Shown in pieces: positions 37,140-46,683 of a stretch of DNA of 64,000 nucleotides (positions are counted from its first letter, which is position 1; each line of letters opens with the position of its first letter). The notes under the pieces are model-generated. The model saw nothing but the letters and a program-made list of their open reading frames with translations. It had not been told where the DNA came from and searched no databases. The position numbers were made by a program, and so were the translations under genes. The DNA comes from Diplocloster agilis (lineage in GTDB: Bacteria; Bacillota; Clostridia; Lachnospirales; Lachnospiraceae). Location of the stretch: assembly GCF_019042275.1 (NCBI RefSeq), contig NZ_JAHQCW010000011.1, forward strand, positions 1-64,000, in the 5' to 3' direction.

Positions 37140-38264
37140 CTAATTATAAAACTTTAAAATTGCTTCTACAACCATTTCAACATTTTCGTTAATTCCATAA
37201 TAAAGCGGCAAACGAAGCAAACGCTCACTTTCAACGGTCGTATATTTATCTATGCCAAAAAATGACCCATATTTTTTTCCTGCTGGTGAATTGTGAAGAG
37301 GTAAATAGTGAAATACTGAATTAATATTATTCTTCCTTAAAAATGCTATAAGTTCTGTTCTTGTCTTCAGATCTTTTACCTTTATATAAAACATGTGAGC
37401 ATTATGTTTACAATTCCCTGGTATATATGGTCTTTTAATAAAACCCTTTTTTTCTAATTTTTCAAGACTATCATAATAAAAATTCCAAGCTTCCATACGA
37501 TTTTCCTTAATCTTATCAGCCACCTCAAGCTGAGCCCACAAATAAGCTGCATTAATCTCACTTGGCAAATAAGACGATCCCATCTCCACCCAGTTATACT
37601 TATCTATCTCTCCTCTAAAAAATTTACTTCGATTTGTTCCTTTTTCTCTAATTATTTCTGCACTTTCAATATATTTTGGATCCCTAACCAGTAAAGCTCC
37701 GCCTTCACCCATACTTAAATTTTTAGTTTCATGAAAACTATAGCATCCAAAATCCCCCATTGACCCTAATGCCTTTCCATTATACGTACTCATGATTCCT
37801 TGTGCAGCATCCTCTATAACAAATAAATTATGTCTCGATGCAATTTCCATTATAGTATCCATTTCACATCCTACGCCTGCATAATGAACTGGTACTATAG
37901 CTTTAGTATTCTTCGTAATTGCATCCTCTATTAAAGACTCGTCTATATTCATTGTATCTGGACGGATATCTACAAAGATAACTTTTGCTCCACGTAAAAC
38001 AAATGCATTAGCTGTGGAAACAAACGTATAGGAAGGCATAATTACCTCATCGCCTTTTTGTATACCAGCAAGCAATGCTGCCATTTCTGTCGCATGTGTG
38101 CATGATGTAGTTAATAATGCCTTACACACACCAGTATTATTTTCTAACCAATGATTACACTTTTGGGTAAAGACTCCATCACCACATATTTTTTTATTCT
38201 TTATTACATCATTAATGTATATTTCTTCCATCCCCACATAAGGTGGCACATTAAAACTAATCAT
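37140..38264 (-). CDS. wecE: dTDP-4-amino-4,6-dideoxygalactose transaminase, WecE/RffA type
   Basis: 374 residues from ATG 38264 (MISFNVPPYVGMEEIY), with AGGAG 7-8 bases upstream; a 30-codon longer open frame runs over the promoter. PLP enzyme of the DegT/DnrJ family: TTSCTHATEMAALL, PSYTFVSTANAFVLRG, EDAAQGI and the Schiff-base Lys in SFHETKNLSMGEGG. These match WecE closely. It would aminate dTDP-4-keto-6-deoxyglucose made by rfbA/rfbB to dTDP-4-amino-4,6-dideoxygalactose. First gene of the AT-rich leftward block. Confidence 0.9.
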   Translation of the reverse strand: MISFNVPPYVGMEEIYINDVIKNKKICGDGVFTQKCNHWLENNTGVCKALLTTSCTHATEMAALLAGIQKGDEVIMPSYTFVSTANAFVLRGAKVIFVDIRPDTMNIDESLIEDAITKNTKAIVPVHYAGVGCEMDTIMEIASRHNLFVIEDAAQGIMSTYNGKALGSMGDFGCYSFHETKNLSMGEGGALLVRDPKYIESAEIIREKGTNRSKFFRGEIDKYNWVEMGSSYLPSEINAAYLWAQLEVADKIKENRMEAWNFYYDSLEKLEKKGFIKRPYIPGNCKHNAHMFYIKVKDLKTRTELIAFLRKNNINSVFHYLPLHNSPAGKKYGSFFGIDKYTTVESERLLRLPLYYGINENVEMVVEAILKFYN

Positions 38265-38306
38265 GATTGATCTCCTAATTCTAAATTGGTTATATTGCAT
38301 TGCTGT

Positions 38307-38312
38307 ATTATA
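38307..38312 (-). promoter_or_regulatory. -10 box for the wecE-led transcript
   Basis: Minus-strand TATAAT followed by ACAGCAATG, 43 bases upstream of ATG 38264. The expected -35 position is a T run (CTTTTTTT) rather than TTGACA. Divergent from the promoter candidate for fkp. Confidence 0.5.
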
Positions 38313-38437
38313 CCATGTTTTCATTATTAAAAAAAGTATATGATTTTTATTCATTACTTTTATACCTTTTCGCTTAATAATAGATAATCTGCTTAAGTAT
38401 TATACTTCCCTAATAACGATATTAGCAAGGATTTCTA

Positions 38438-38464
38438 TTGAAAACTATGAAAAATACTTATAAT
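38438..38464 (+). promoter_or_regulatory. Candidate promoter for fkp
   Basis: Plus-strand TTGAAA (38438-38443) and TATAAT (38459-38464) with a 15-base spacer, slightly short; shifting the -35 by one gives 16. The leader would be about 90 bases and includes the inverted repeat at 38487-38524. Confidence 0.5.
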
Positions 38465-38486
38465 ATGTTATCATAACCCATAAGTA

Positions 38487-38524
38487 GGCTGTTTCCAATT
38501 CTATCGTACTTTATACAAACAGCC
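38487..38524 (+). promoter_or_regulatory. Inverted repeat in the fkp leader
   Basis: GGCTGTTT and AAACAGCC pair perfectly (8 bp) across a 22-base gap, directly downstream of the candidate promoter. ATTCTAT inside the loop also matches ATAGAAT at 38526-38532, so two alternative pairings exist. This could be an operator for a sugar-responsive repressor or a leader RNA switch. Confidence 0.45.
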
Positions 38525-38559
38525 AATAGAATACATTCCAGAAATGCGAGGATACAAAT

Positions 38560-41500
38560 ATGCAAACACCCCCTGAATACAAAAAAATAAAACATCTCTT
38601 CCTCCGTCAAAGCTACCTAGACTCCTGGGAAGACTACGAAAAAAGCATTCAAAACGAAAGCTACATCCGTTGGGACTACATCATCCTGACCGCCTCGAAT
38701 TCAGACCAGGCCGAAGCCTACCAGTCTCAGATCAGCTTCCGGCTAAAACACCATCTGCTCCCCGCGACGACCAAATACGTCGTACTTCCCGACCCGGATG
38801 GCAAGCGGGTCGGTTCCGGCGGTGCCACTTTCAACGTTCTTCGCTACATCGCCGAACAAGACATACAAAAGGACACAGAAACTGCTGACGCCCAGTCTCA
38901 AAGATTCTCAACAGATGCCTCCAACCATTTCGCCAACAAGCGGATCCTGGTTATCCACTCAGGCGGCGACAGCAAGCGTGTTCCTCAATACTCTGCCTGC
39001 GGGAAGCTCTTCTCACCGGTGCCCAGAGAACTGCCCAATGGTTATCCATCCACCTTATTTGACGAATTCATCATCGCCATGTCCGGTATCCCTTCCCGCA
39101 TAAAGGAAGGTATGCTCATCCTTTCCGGCGATGTCCTTTTGTTGTTCAATCCGCTTCAGCTGGATTTCCAATATCACGGCGCGGCCGCCATCTCCATAAA
39201 AGAGCACGTAAACACCGGCAAAGACCACGGGGTCTTCTTAAATGATGGTCATGACCACGTAGACCGTTTTCTCCACAAACAATCCATCGACCAGCTTCGT
39301 GCCCTGGGGGCGGTCAACGACCATGACCACGTGGACCTTGATACCGGCGCCGTCATTATGGACAGCGACCTGTTAAACGCGCTCTACTCCCTGATCAGCA
39401 CCAACAATCAGCCGGATCAGACCAAATTCAACGAATTCGTCAACGAGAACTCCCGTATCAGTTTCTACGGTGATTTTCTCTATCCTCTGGCGCGTAAATC
39501 TACATTAGAGCAATATTACACGGAAGCCCCCGAGGGTGAATTCTGCCAGGAGTTACACGATTGCCGGACGAAATTATGGGAAGCGCTTCACAATTTCAAT
39601 ATGAAACTTCTCTGTCTCTCCCCGGCGGAATTTATTCATTTTGGTACCACCGCCGAATTGCTCTCTCTGGTCACCACAGATATCGCTGACTATGAATTTC
39701 TGGACTGGAAGCGCAGTGTAATCACGAATGTGCCCGAAACGGTACCTTTTGCTTCCCATAACAGTCTCATAGAAGATGCCTCCAAAGTAGGTGCTAGCTC
39801 TTATATCGAAAACAGCAAAATTCTGGGTTCTTCCAACATTGGAAACGGATCAGTTGTTTCAAATCTTACTTTAAGAGACATATCCGTTCCTGGCGACGTC
39901 GTTCTTCACGGCCTTCGATTAAAAAGCGGGAAATACATTGTGCGTATCTATGGCGTACATGACAATCCAAAAGGCACATTAGAGCAGGATACTTCCTTCT
40001 TGGGCCAACCCATCCGAAAATTTATGGATAATTACCAACTAACCGAATCGGATATCTGGCCGGATCAGCCCGCATATCTGTGGTTCGCCAACTTGTATCC
40101 TATCTGTGACACTATGGAGCAGGCTGTTCACTATGCTATCATACTCTATCATATGGCTCACTCATCCGTATCAGTTGATGAGACGGCCGCATCCACCGGG
40201 GGAACAGCTCTATCCGCTGATGAAATAGCCGCCTGGAAAACCGCCCCCCGTATGAGCCTGTATTCCAGCTTCAACGAAGCGGATGTAAAATCCGTTATTC
40301 CATGGACCCAGGAACTAAAGACCCGGATCCTGGTGGACAAGTTCATCCATAAACTGGAATCAGGCGTCTACTATAAAGAGGCCCTCGCCGTATTCGGCAT
40401 CTCCGGCATTCGGCATCATCAGTTTGATTTACTTTTAGAAAAGGCAGAAACAGCTCCCTTCTCCACTAAAATCCGTATATACTATGCGGTCTCCCGCTTC
40501 ATGAAGGAACATTCCCTGATCTTCGGTGAATACTCCTACGACAAAGTGGAAAGCCTCTGTTTTGAGACTATACAGTTAGAAATATATAATAGTGTAATCG
40601 CAAATATTAAAAACAGTGATTCCTACCGCATCTGCAAAGACCGTGTAGACGTGAGTCTCCCGGTGCGTGTCAACTGGGGAGGCGGCTGGTCAGATACTCC
40701 TCCTCACTGCAATGAATGCGGTGGTGTAGTTCTGAATGCTGCGTTAAAGCTGCGGGGAACCCTGCCGATCCAGATTACGTTAAAACGTCTACCGGAGTAC
40801 CACGTTGAATTCGAGAGCCAGGACATCGGTGTGTTCGGTACCGTAGAGGACGCTGCGGATATCCAGAATTGCCATGATCCATTTGATCCATTTGCGCTGC
40901 ACAAGGCCGCTTTGATCGCCTGCGGCGTGATCCCACTGGAGGGCCCTTGTCATCTCAGTGAACACTTGAAAAAACTTGGCGGCGGCATTTATCTGTCCAC
41001 TCAGGTTATCGGCGTGCCCAAAGGCTCTGGCCTTGGAACCAGCAGCATTTTATCCGGAGCCTGCGTAAAAGGAATCTTCGAATTTTTGGGACAAGACTTG
41101 TCTGACAACGAATTATATGATATTGTCCTGTGTATGGAGCAGGTGATGAGCACCGGCGGCGGCTGGCAGGATCAGGTCGGCGGACTGACGCCTGGTGTAA
41201 AATATTGTACCACTACGCCCGGTATTTTACAGAAGATCCAGGTTGAGCAGGTTCATCTCTCCGATCAGACGAAAAAGGAGATCAATGACCGCTACGCCCT
41301 GATCTATACCGGACAGCGCAGACTGGCCAGAAACCTACTTCGGGATGTGGTCGGCGGATATATCGGCTCACGGCCGGAATCTATTCATGCCCTTCATGAT
41401 ATTCAGCGTCTGGCAGCGCTGATGAAATTTGAGCTGGACCGTGATAACGTGGATGGCTTTGCTGAACTGATAAATCAACATTGGGAACTCTCCAAACAGC

Positions 41501-41715
41501 TGGACCATGGTTCCACGAACACCTGCATCGATCAGATATTCTTATCCTGTGAGGATTTGATCGACGCCCGTTTCATCGCCGGAGCCGGCGGCGGCGGATT
41601 CATACAGGTAATTATGAAAAAGGGAGTTACCCACGAACAATTAAGAGAACGGCTCCGCGGCGTCTTCCAGGACAGCGGCGTAGACGTTTGGGATTGCGAG
41701 GTATTGTATGACTAA
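38560..41715 (+). CDS. fkp: Bifunctional L-fucokinase/GDP-L-fucose pyrophosphorylase
   Basis: 1051 residues. N-terminal half: GDP-fucose pyrophosphorylase with GSGGATFNVLRYI near 87-100, HSGGDSKRVPQYS near 138 and ILSGDVLLLFN near 187, then a short beta-helix-like linker. C-terminal 380 residues: GHMP kinase with VNWGGGWSDTPPHC, the ATP loop PKGSGLGTSSILSGA near 818 and GAGGGGF near 1009. Together these phosphorylate free L-fucose and make GDP-L-fucose. Bacteroides Fkp (about 950 residues) has the same order. The first gene of the plus-strand pair, next to fucosyltransferase-like genes at 49259-55309. Much GC-richer than the block to its left. Confidence 0.94.
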   Translation: MQTPPEYKKIKHLFLRQSYLDSWEDYEKSIQNESYIRWDYIILTASNSDQAEAYQSQISFRLKHHLLPATTKYVVLPDPDGKRVGSGGATFNVLRYIAEQDIQKDTETADAQSQRFSTDASNHFANKRILVIHSGGDSKRVPQYSACGKLFSPVPRELPNGYPSTLFDEFIIAMSGIPSRIKEGMLILSGDVLLLFNPLQLDFQYHGAAAISIKEHVNTGKDHGVFLNDGHDHVDRFLHKQSIDQLRALGAVNDHDHVDLDTGAVIMDSDLLNALYSLISTNNQPDQTKFNEFVNENSRISFYGDFLYPLARKSTLEQYYTEAPEGEFCQELHDCRTKLWEALHNFNMKLLCLSPAEFIHFGTTAELLSLVTTDIADYEFLDWKRSVITNVPETVPFASHNSLIEDASKVGASSYIENSKILGSSNIGNGSVVSNLTLRDISVPGDVVLHGLRLKSGKYIVRIYGVHDNPKGTLEQDTSFLGQPIRKFMDNYQLTESDIWPDQPAYLWFANLYPICDTMEQAVHYAIILYHMAHSSVSVDETAASTGGTALSADEIAAWKTAPRMSLYSSFNEADVKSVIPWTQELKTRILVDKFIHKLESGVYYKEALAVFGISGIRHHQFDLLLEKAETAPFSTKIRIYYAVSRFMKEHSLIFGEYSYDKVESLCFETIQLEIYNSVIANIKNSDSYRICKDRVDVSLPVRVNWGGGWSDTPPHCNECGGVVLNAALKLRGTLPIQITLKRLPEYHVEFESQDIGVFGTVEDAADIQNCHDPFDPFALHKAALIACGVIPLEGPCHLSEHLKKLGGGIYLSTQVIGVPKGSGLGTSSILSGACVKGIFEFLGQDLSDNELYDIVLCMEQVMSTGGGWQDQVGGLTPGVKYCTTTPGILQKIQVEQVHLSDQTKKEINDRYALIYTGQRRLARNLLRDVVGGYIGSRPESIHALHDIQRLAALMKFELDRDNVDGFAELINQHWELSKQLDHGSTNTCIDQIFLSCEDLIDARFIAGAGGGGFIQVIMKKGVTHEQLRERLRGVFQDSGVDVWDCEVLYD

Positions 41716-43099
41716 GATTCAAACCCGGGATATGACTGCAGGCAGCGCGCAGAAAAGACAGCTGGCGATTGATTTGATTTTCGTCGGTCTGGCAGCAGTT
41801 TTCTTTCTGCTGTGGGCCTGGCAGTCCTCCTATATGGACGGTCCCGATGAACTGATGCGCTATGACATTGTAAATTACTTGGTAGAACATTGGTCTCTTC
41901 CCAGAGGAGACGATCCTTCCATCATAAACCCGATTTGGGGATTCAGCTATGCTTTTCAGCCCTATATTCCCCATATTTTCAGCGCGTTGTTCATCCGTAT
42001 AGCGAAATTATTTACGGAAGATATGCATGTCCTGATCTTTGCCGGACGGCTGGCCAGTGTATTTTTCGGAGCAGGTACTGTCTGGTTCACCATAAAGATA
42101 GCCAGGAAGCTGCTTCCCGCTAAAGCGGATGGATGGATTTTTATCTTTCTCGTCACTTTCCTGCCTCAGATGGTGTACCTGAATTCCTATATGAACTGCG
42201 AAAGTATGGCGATCTTCAGTACCGCTGTGATCGTTTATAGCTGGATCATCGGACTGGAGAGAAAATGGGATATGAAAAGTTGTATCTGGCTTGGAGTAGG
42301 GCTTTCTCTTTGTGCGCTCTCCTATGTGACCGCTTACGGTTTCCTGCTATGCAGCTTTTTCTTGTTCTGTTTGACGATCCTGCTTTGTCAGGATAAGAAG
42401 TGGGATTTCAAGAGCATGATTCAAAAAGGTCTTGTTGTGTTGGCTGTTTTCCTGGTACTGGCCGGCTGGTGGTTTATTAGAAATGCCATCCTCTATCAGG
42501 GTGACTTCCTTGGATTAACCGCCAGGGATATCTGCGGTGAACTGCACGCCCAGGACGCATTCAAACCGTCCAAGCACTGGACCATTAAGATGTCGGGTGT
42601 CTCAGCCTCAGAAGCCTTAAAAATGCTGTTCTGGGAGTGGAAATGGCATTCCGACACATTCAAGAGTTTCATCGGTATCTTTAAAGAGATGGCAGTTTTG
42701 ATTCCGACGGTATGCTATACTATTTATAAGATAATCTTTGCGGTCGGTATTTTAGGCTGTATCATTGAAATACCAAAACTGTTAGCTCTTCGCAAAGACG
42801 GAAAATGGCTGGAAAAAGGATTCTTTAACTGGTTCATGATTCTTGCTCTCATCATTCCGAATGTCCTGAACCTGTATGCCTCGTACGCGATTGACTATCA
42901 GCCCCAGGGACGCTACAGTATGCCGATGTTGATACCGCTCATGTATTTTACTGTATACGGCATTACTAAACTCCTTGATAGTTTTATTAAGAACAAAATG
43001 GCCAATACAGTGATAAAAATATTGATTTGTGTAATAGTACTTGGTATTAGTTTTGTAGGTTTCTGGAGTTATCGAGTTGCCTGTCTGTCCATGAACTGA
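41708..43099 (+). CDS. DUF2142 family multi-spanning membrane protein, second copy
   Basis: 463 residues, about ten to eleven membrane helices. First loop DGPDELMRYDIVNY and GFSYAFQPYIPHIFSAL; central AGWWFIRNAILYQGDFLG and late YQPQGRYSMPMLIPL all have equivalents in the protein at 30718 (AGWWFIRNYIIYDGDILG, MQPQGRYCFPMLIPL). The start overlaps the fkp stop by 8 bases with GAGG 7 bases upstream, so it is coupled to fkp. That pairing suggests a GT-C role linked to fucose, but DUF2142 donors are not established. Confidence 0.83.
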   Translation: MTKIQTRDMTAGSAQKRQLAIDLIFVGLAAVFFLLWAWQSSYMDGPDELMRYDIVNYLVEHWSLPRGDDPSIINPIWGFSYAFQPYIPHIFSALFIRIAKLFTEDMHVLIFAGRLASVFFGAGTVWFTIKIARKLLPAKADGWIFIFLVTFLPQMVYLNSYMNCESMAIFSTAVIVYSWIIGLERKWDMKSCIWLGVGLSLCALSYVTAYGFLLCSFFLFCLTILLCQDKKWDFKSMIQKGLVVLAVFLVLAGWWFIRNAILYQGDFLGLTARDICGELHAQDAFKPSKHWTIKMSGVSASEALKMLFWEWKWHSDTFKSFIGIFKEMAVLIPTVCYTIYKIIFAVGILGCIIEIPKLLALRKDGKWLEKGFFNWFMILALIIPNVLNLYASYAIDYQPQGRYSMPMLIPLMYFTVYGITKLLDSFIKNKMANTVIKILICVIVLGISFVGFWSYRVACLSMN

Positions 43100-43176
43100 T
43101 CTCTTTGTGATTCTATTACACGGCATCTATTATCAAGTTAATAAGTCAATATAGATTGGTATTTAAAAATTATAGA

Positions 43177-43225
43177 AAAAAGCACAGGATTAGTAAATAC
43201 GATTTGTATTTATCCTGTGCTTTTT
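43177..43225. terminator. Bidirectional terminator between convergent genes
   Basis: A long stem built from AAAAAGCACAGGAT and ATCCTGTGCTTTTT with a further AAATAC/GTATTT pairing inside. T runs follow on both strands. It lies between the stop of the DUF2142 gene at 43099 (plus) and the stop of glf at 43251 (minus) and should serve both. Confidence 0.88.
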
Positions 43226-43250
43226 CGTCTTTTATTTTTCTTTCTGTATT

Positions 43251-44357
43251 TTATTTCTCTGTTATACGTTCTACGGCCTGCAACGCCGCTTTCACCACTT
43301 TATCCATATCAAGATAACGATACATGCCAAGTCTACCGCCGAACATAACCTTCTGCTCTTTCCCGCCAAGCCCCCTGTATTTCTCATAAAGAGCATTGTT
43401 CTTTTCATTATTTACCGGGTAGTACGCTTCCATTCCGCACTGCCAATCCATCGGATACTCCCGTGTAATCACTGTTTTTTCCTGCTTGCCAAACTCGAAA
43501 TGCTTATGCTCAATGATCCTGGTGTATGGCACTTCAAATTCTGTATAATTTACCACCGCATTCCCCTGATAATTTTCCATATCCAGCATCTCACTTTCAA
43601 ATCTGAGGCTCCGGTATTCCAATGGCCCGTAGCAGTAGCCAAAGTAATCATCGATTCCGCCGGTAAACAGGATTCTGTCCGCGGTTTTGTCCCAGGCTTC
43701 TTTATCTGCCAGATAGTCTGTATTTAGCTTTACTTCGACCCCATCCAGCATATTTTCTATCATTTTCGTATAACCACCGATTGGTATTCCCTGATAACAG
43801 TCGTTAAAATAATTATTATCATAGATGAAGCGGACCGGCAGCCTGTTAATAATAAAAGCAGGAAGCTCACTTGCCCGTCTTCCCCATTGTTTTTCCGTAT
43901 AACCTTTTACCAGCTTTTCATAAATATCCCGACCTACCAGCATCAGCGCCTGCTCTTCCAGATTCTTCGGTTCGTTAATCCCACACTCTTTCTTCTGACG
44001 CTCAATCATTTCTTTTGCCTCAGCCGGTGAGATTACTCCCCACAACTGATGAAACGTATTCATATTAAATGGCAGGTTATATAACTCATCTTTGTATCTT
44101 GCAACAGGCGAATTGGTATACCGGTTAAAATCCGCAAATTGATTTACATAATTCCATATACTTGGATCACTTGTATGAAAAATGTGGGCCCCATACCGGT
44201 GTACCTGTATTCCTTCTACCTCTTCCGTATAAATATTGCCCCCGACATTATCCCTTTTCTCCAGAACCAGACACTTGCTTCCACGGTTTTTCATCTCGTG
44301 CGCAAAAACAGATCCATATAATCCCGCTCCGATAATCAAATAATCAAATTCAGCCAT
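43251..44357 (-). CDS. glf: UDP-galactopyranose mutase
   Basis: 368 residues, typical length. FAD-binding start DYLIIGAGLYGSVFAHEM, then VLEKRDNVGGNIYTE, HRYGAHIFHTSD, PFNMNTFHQLWG, YTEKQWGRRASELP and the C-terminal GRLGMYRYLDMD. Converts UDP-galactopyranose to UDP-galactofuranose, so the glycan probably contains Galf. The start overlaps the upstream stop by 8 bases, with GGAG 7 bases before ATG 44357. Confidence 0.97.
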   Translation of the reverse strand: MAEFDYLIIGAGLYGSVFAHEMKNRGSKCLVLEKRDNVGGNIYTEEVEGIQVHRYGAHIFHTSDPSIWNYVNQFADFNRYTNSPVARYKDELYNLPFNMNTFHQLWGVISPAEAKEMIERQKKECGINEPKNLEEQALMLVGRDIYEKLVKGYTEKQWGRRASELPAFIINRLPVRFIYDNNYFNDCYQGIPIGGYTKMIENMLDGVEVKLNTDYLADKEAWDKTADRILFTGGIDDYFGYCYGPLEYRSLRFESEMLDMENYQGNAVVNYTEFEVPYTRIIEHKHFEFGKQEKTVITREYPMDWQCGMEAYYPVNNEKNNALYEKYRGLGGKEQKVMFGGRLGMYRYLDMDKVVKAALQAVERITEK

Positions 44358-46674
44358 TCCTCTTCTCCGTTCCCTGCCCTTTATTCACACGGCAGTGTTT
44401 TCTATGCCAAACAACTCCGCCCAGCAACCCAAGCAACGTCACCAGCGATAACAAATCCCCTACCCGGTCGTACCAGGGTAACCGGTAATCCACCGTAATC
44501 ACCCCTTCATTCTCCGGCGGCGACACCGTCAGAAGGCTGTTACTGCTCCACCCGCCTTCGATTTCTCTCCCGCTGTCATACTCCTTATCTTTACTGCCAG
44601 TACTATAAATGATTCTGTAATCGGGATCAAATATCAACGGAACTTCAAAATAGTCTTCCTCTGTCCGATCATCCATCACATAGCGAAAGGACACGTGCCC
44701 ATATCCATGCTCAAACTCCGTGAAAACCGTTCCCGGACGGCTGGCCTCCAGCTGATTATTTCTCTGTTGGAAAGCACCCCAGTTTCCATCCGCCATCGTA
44801 TACATGTAATCATATTTATCCATCGGCATCTCTTCCCGGTTAAGGAAATATACAGAATCTTCGCAGAAAACATTTAGATACAGCAACGCGCAAAACACTG
44901 CTGCTGCCACACCAGCGGCGTACATAATTCTTCCTGCTTCCGCTTTTATACAAAAATATGAAAATCCAAGCGCTGCCGTTACAGACAAGAATAAAGCAGG
45001 CACAGACAAAAATCTCCATGGATACTGAAAAATCCCGAGTACTTTCCCTAGCCCCGGTATACCCTGCACCATGTCCCAGGGAAACGGATAAAGTGTCATC
45101 ACAACCGCTCCAATTGACATCCAGAGGCAAAAGATACCTATCTTCCTGTGTAAGCCCACACCGCTGTGAGAGCCTTTATTAAAATATCCCTTTTCATTAT
45201 TTTCCAATAAATACCAGACAAGAAATAACGCCGCTCCGGCCAACAGCCCGAATCCAACCGCATAGGGCATCTCCCCGGCAGCCTCACCCAGATCCATGCT
45301 CAAAGCCTGTGGCTGAAAACCGGTTACCGCCAGCAATTGATTCAGATACAAGCTGCCATCCCGCATACGGTAATTCATCTCTGTAGAAAAATACGGGTAT
45401 CTGATATGCGTCAATAGTGGTATGAAAAACCAAAGGTTCAGTAAAAGTGTGGTTCCTGCTGCCTTACCCATAGCGATAAGCCTCTTTTTTTTCCGAAAAA
45501 ATCCTGGATTGCATAGCAGATAAATCAAAATGCATATAGCCGCAAGAACAACGGAAATTACATGGGACTGTATGATGCAAGTATACGCCGCTGCCGTCCA
45601 CAGCCATTTTTCCTCATTTCCCCGGACAATCTCATAGACAGCCCACATCAGCAGAGGAAAAAAAACCATGGCCAGGCTCTCCCCTACAGCGGCCCTTGTA
45701 TACAGATTAATCAGACGATACAGTGACAGGATATACAGAACAGCCGCCAGGAGGCCAATTTTACGCGATTTCAGCAATTTAGAGAAGCTATAATAAGCGA
45801 TCACTGCCGCTGCCAGATTCATACCCACCAGCAGCGTTTTATAGGCCATATAAGTGGACACACCCAGAATCCTCAAAACAGCCGGTATATACAGAAAAAA
45901 CTCCGGGTAAAAAACTGACGACGCATATCCAAATCCATGGTTTCCGTTGGAATGCATCCGTACCGGGAACTGTCCGTTCAGAATTCCCTGGGCAATCCCG
46001 TCTATCCGGCTCAAATGAAACCAGATATCGTGTCCCCAATAGATAGTCTGATAAAATATTGGTAAACTGGCGATGACAGCCGCCAAGAGAAGTACTCCCA
46101 CTATCACCAGACGTTTCCTTTTCTCCTCTGCATCACTCTTATCACCTGACCATAGTGTATAGACAGAAAATACTGCCATTACTAACAAGGCCAGTAGTAT
46201 CCAAACGAGAGAATCATGATAAATAGGCTCTGCAGACCGGACTTTTATTTCCGATATCAGCTCCGCGTCATCCTCCGAACAGGTCAGCTGCATATGTACA
46301 TGCTTCATCTCCTGCTCCACAGAGAACGAAATACTTCCGGCATCACTGCCTGCTTCCAGTACAAAGGACCCCAAGACGATCCCTGTTTCATTATCCCGGG
46401 ACACCCCGTACGTATCATATACCGTAAACTCCATATTGCCATGGCCGGCCGATAACGCCAAAAATGCCACGTATTCTCCCGGTTCCAGATACACATCCGG
46501 TGAGACTACATAGCATTGTTCTACTTCTTCCGATATCGTCAGTGCTTCTTTTTGAAATGCACGTTCATAAAAGCTGGAACTTGTGTTCCAGCTTACTATT
46601 CCCCAGATGATCACACCCAGGCAAATGAAGTATAACAGCCAATAGCGTTTTATGCATTCTGCCAGCCTGCTCAT
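44350..46674 (-). CDS. Large membrane protein, PTPS-related/YfhO-like GT-C family
   Basis: 774 residues. One helix at 13-30, an extracytoplasmic beta-rich domain at about 35-150, then about eleven helices, and a C-terminal extracytoplasmic domain (about 625-740) before a last helix. The loop WGHDIWFHLSRIDGIAQG near 214-231 is the hallmark of the 6-pyruvoyl-tetrahydropterin-synthase-related membrane family, thought to be GT-C-like. No enzyme assay is implied by the name. It lies between glf and a GtrB-like GT2 and could use the lipid-linked sugar made by the latter. Confidence 0.75.
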   Translation of the reverse strand: MSRLAECIKRYWLLYFICLGVIIWGIVSWNTSSSFYERAFQKEALTISEEVEQCYVVSPDVYLEPGEYVAFLALSAGHGNMEFTVYDTYGVSRDNETGIVLGSFVLEAGSDAGSISFSVEQEMKHVHMQLTCSEDDAELISEIKVRSAEPIYHDSLVWILLALLVMAVFSVYTLWSGDKSDAEEKRKRLVIVGVLLLAAVIASLPIFYQTIYWGHDIWFHLSRIDGIAQGILNGQFPVRMHSNGNHGFGYASSVFYPEFFLYIPAVLRILGVSTYMAYKTLLVGMNLAAAVIAYYSFSKLLKSRKIGLLAAVLYILSLYRLINLYTRAAVGESLAMVFFPLLMWAVYEIVRGNEEKWLWTAAAYTCIIQSHVISVVLAAICILIYLLCNPGFFRKKKRLIAMGKAAGTTLLLNLWFFIPLLTHIRYPYFSTEMNYRMRDGSLYLNQLLAVTGFQPQALSMDLGEAAGEMPYAVGFGLLAGAALFLVWYLLENNEKGYFNKGSHSGVGLHRKIGIFCLWMSIGAVVMTLYPFPWDMVQGIPGLGKVLGIFQYPWRFLSVPALFLSVTAALGFSYFCIKAEAGRIMYAAGVAAAVFCALLYLNVFCEDSVYFLNREEMPMDKYDYMYTMADGNWGAFQQRNNQLEASRPGTVFTEFEHGYGHVSFRYVMDDRTEEDYFEVPLIFDPDYRIIYSTGSKDKEYDSGREIEGGWSSNSLLTVSPPENEGVITVDYRLPWYDRVGDLLSLVTLLGLLGGVVWHRKHCRVNKGQGTEKRNG

Positions 46675-46683
46675 TCTACCCCA

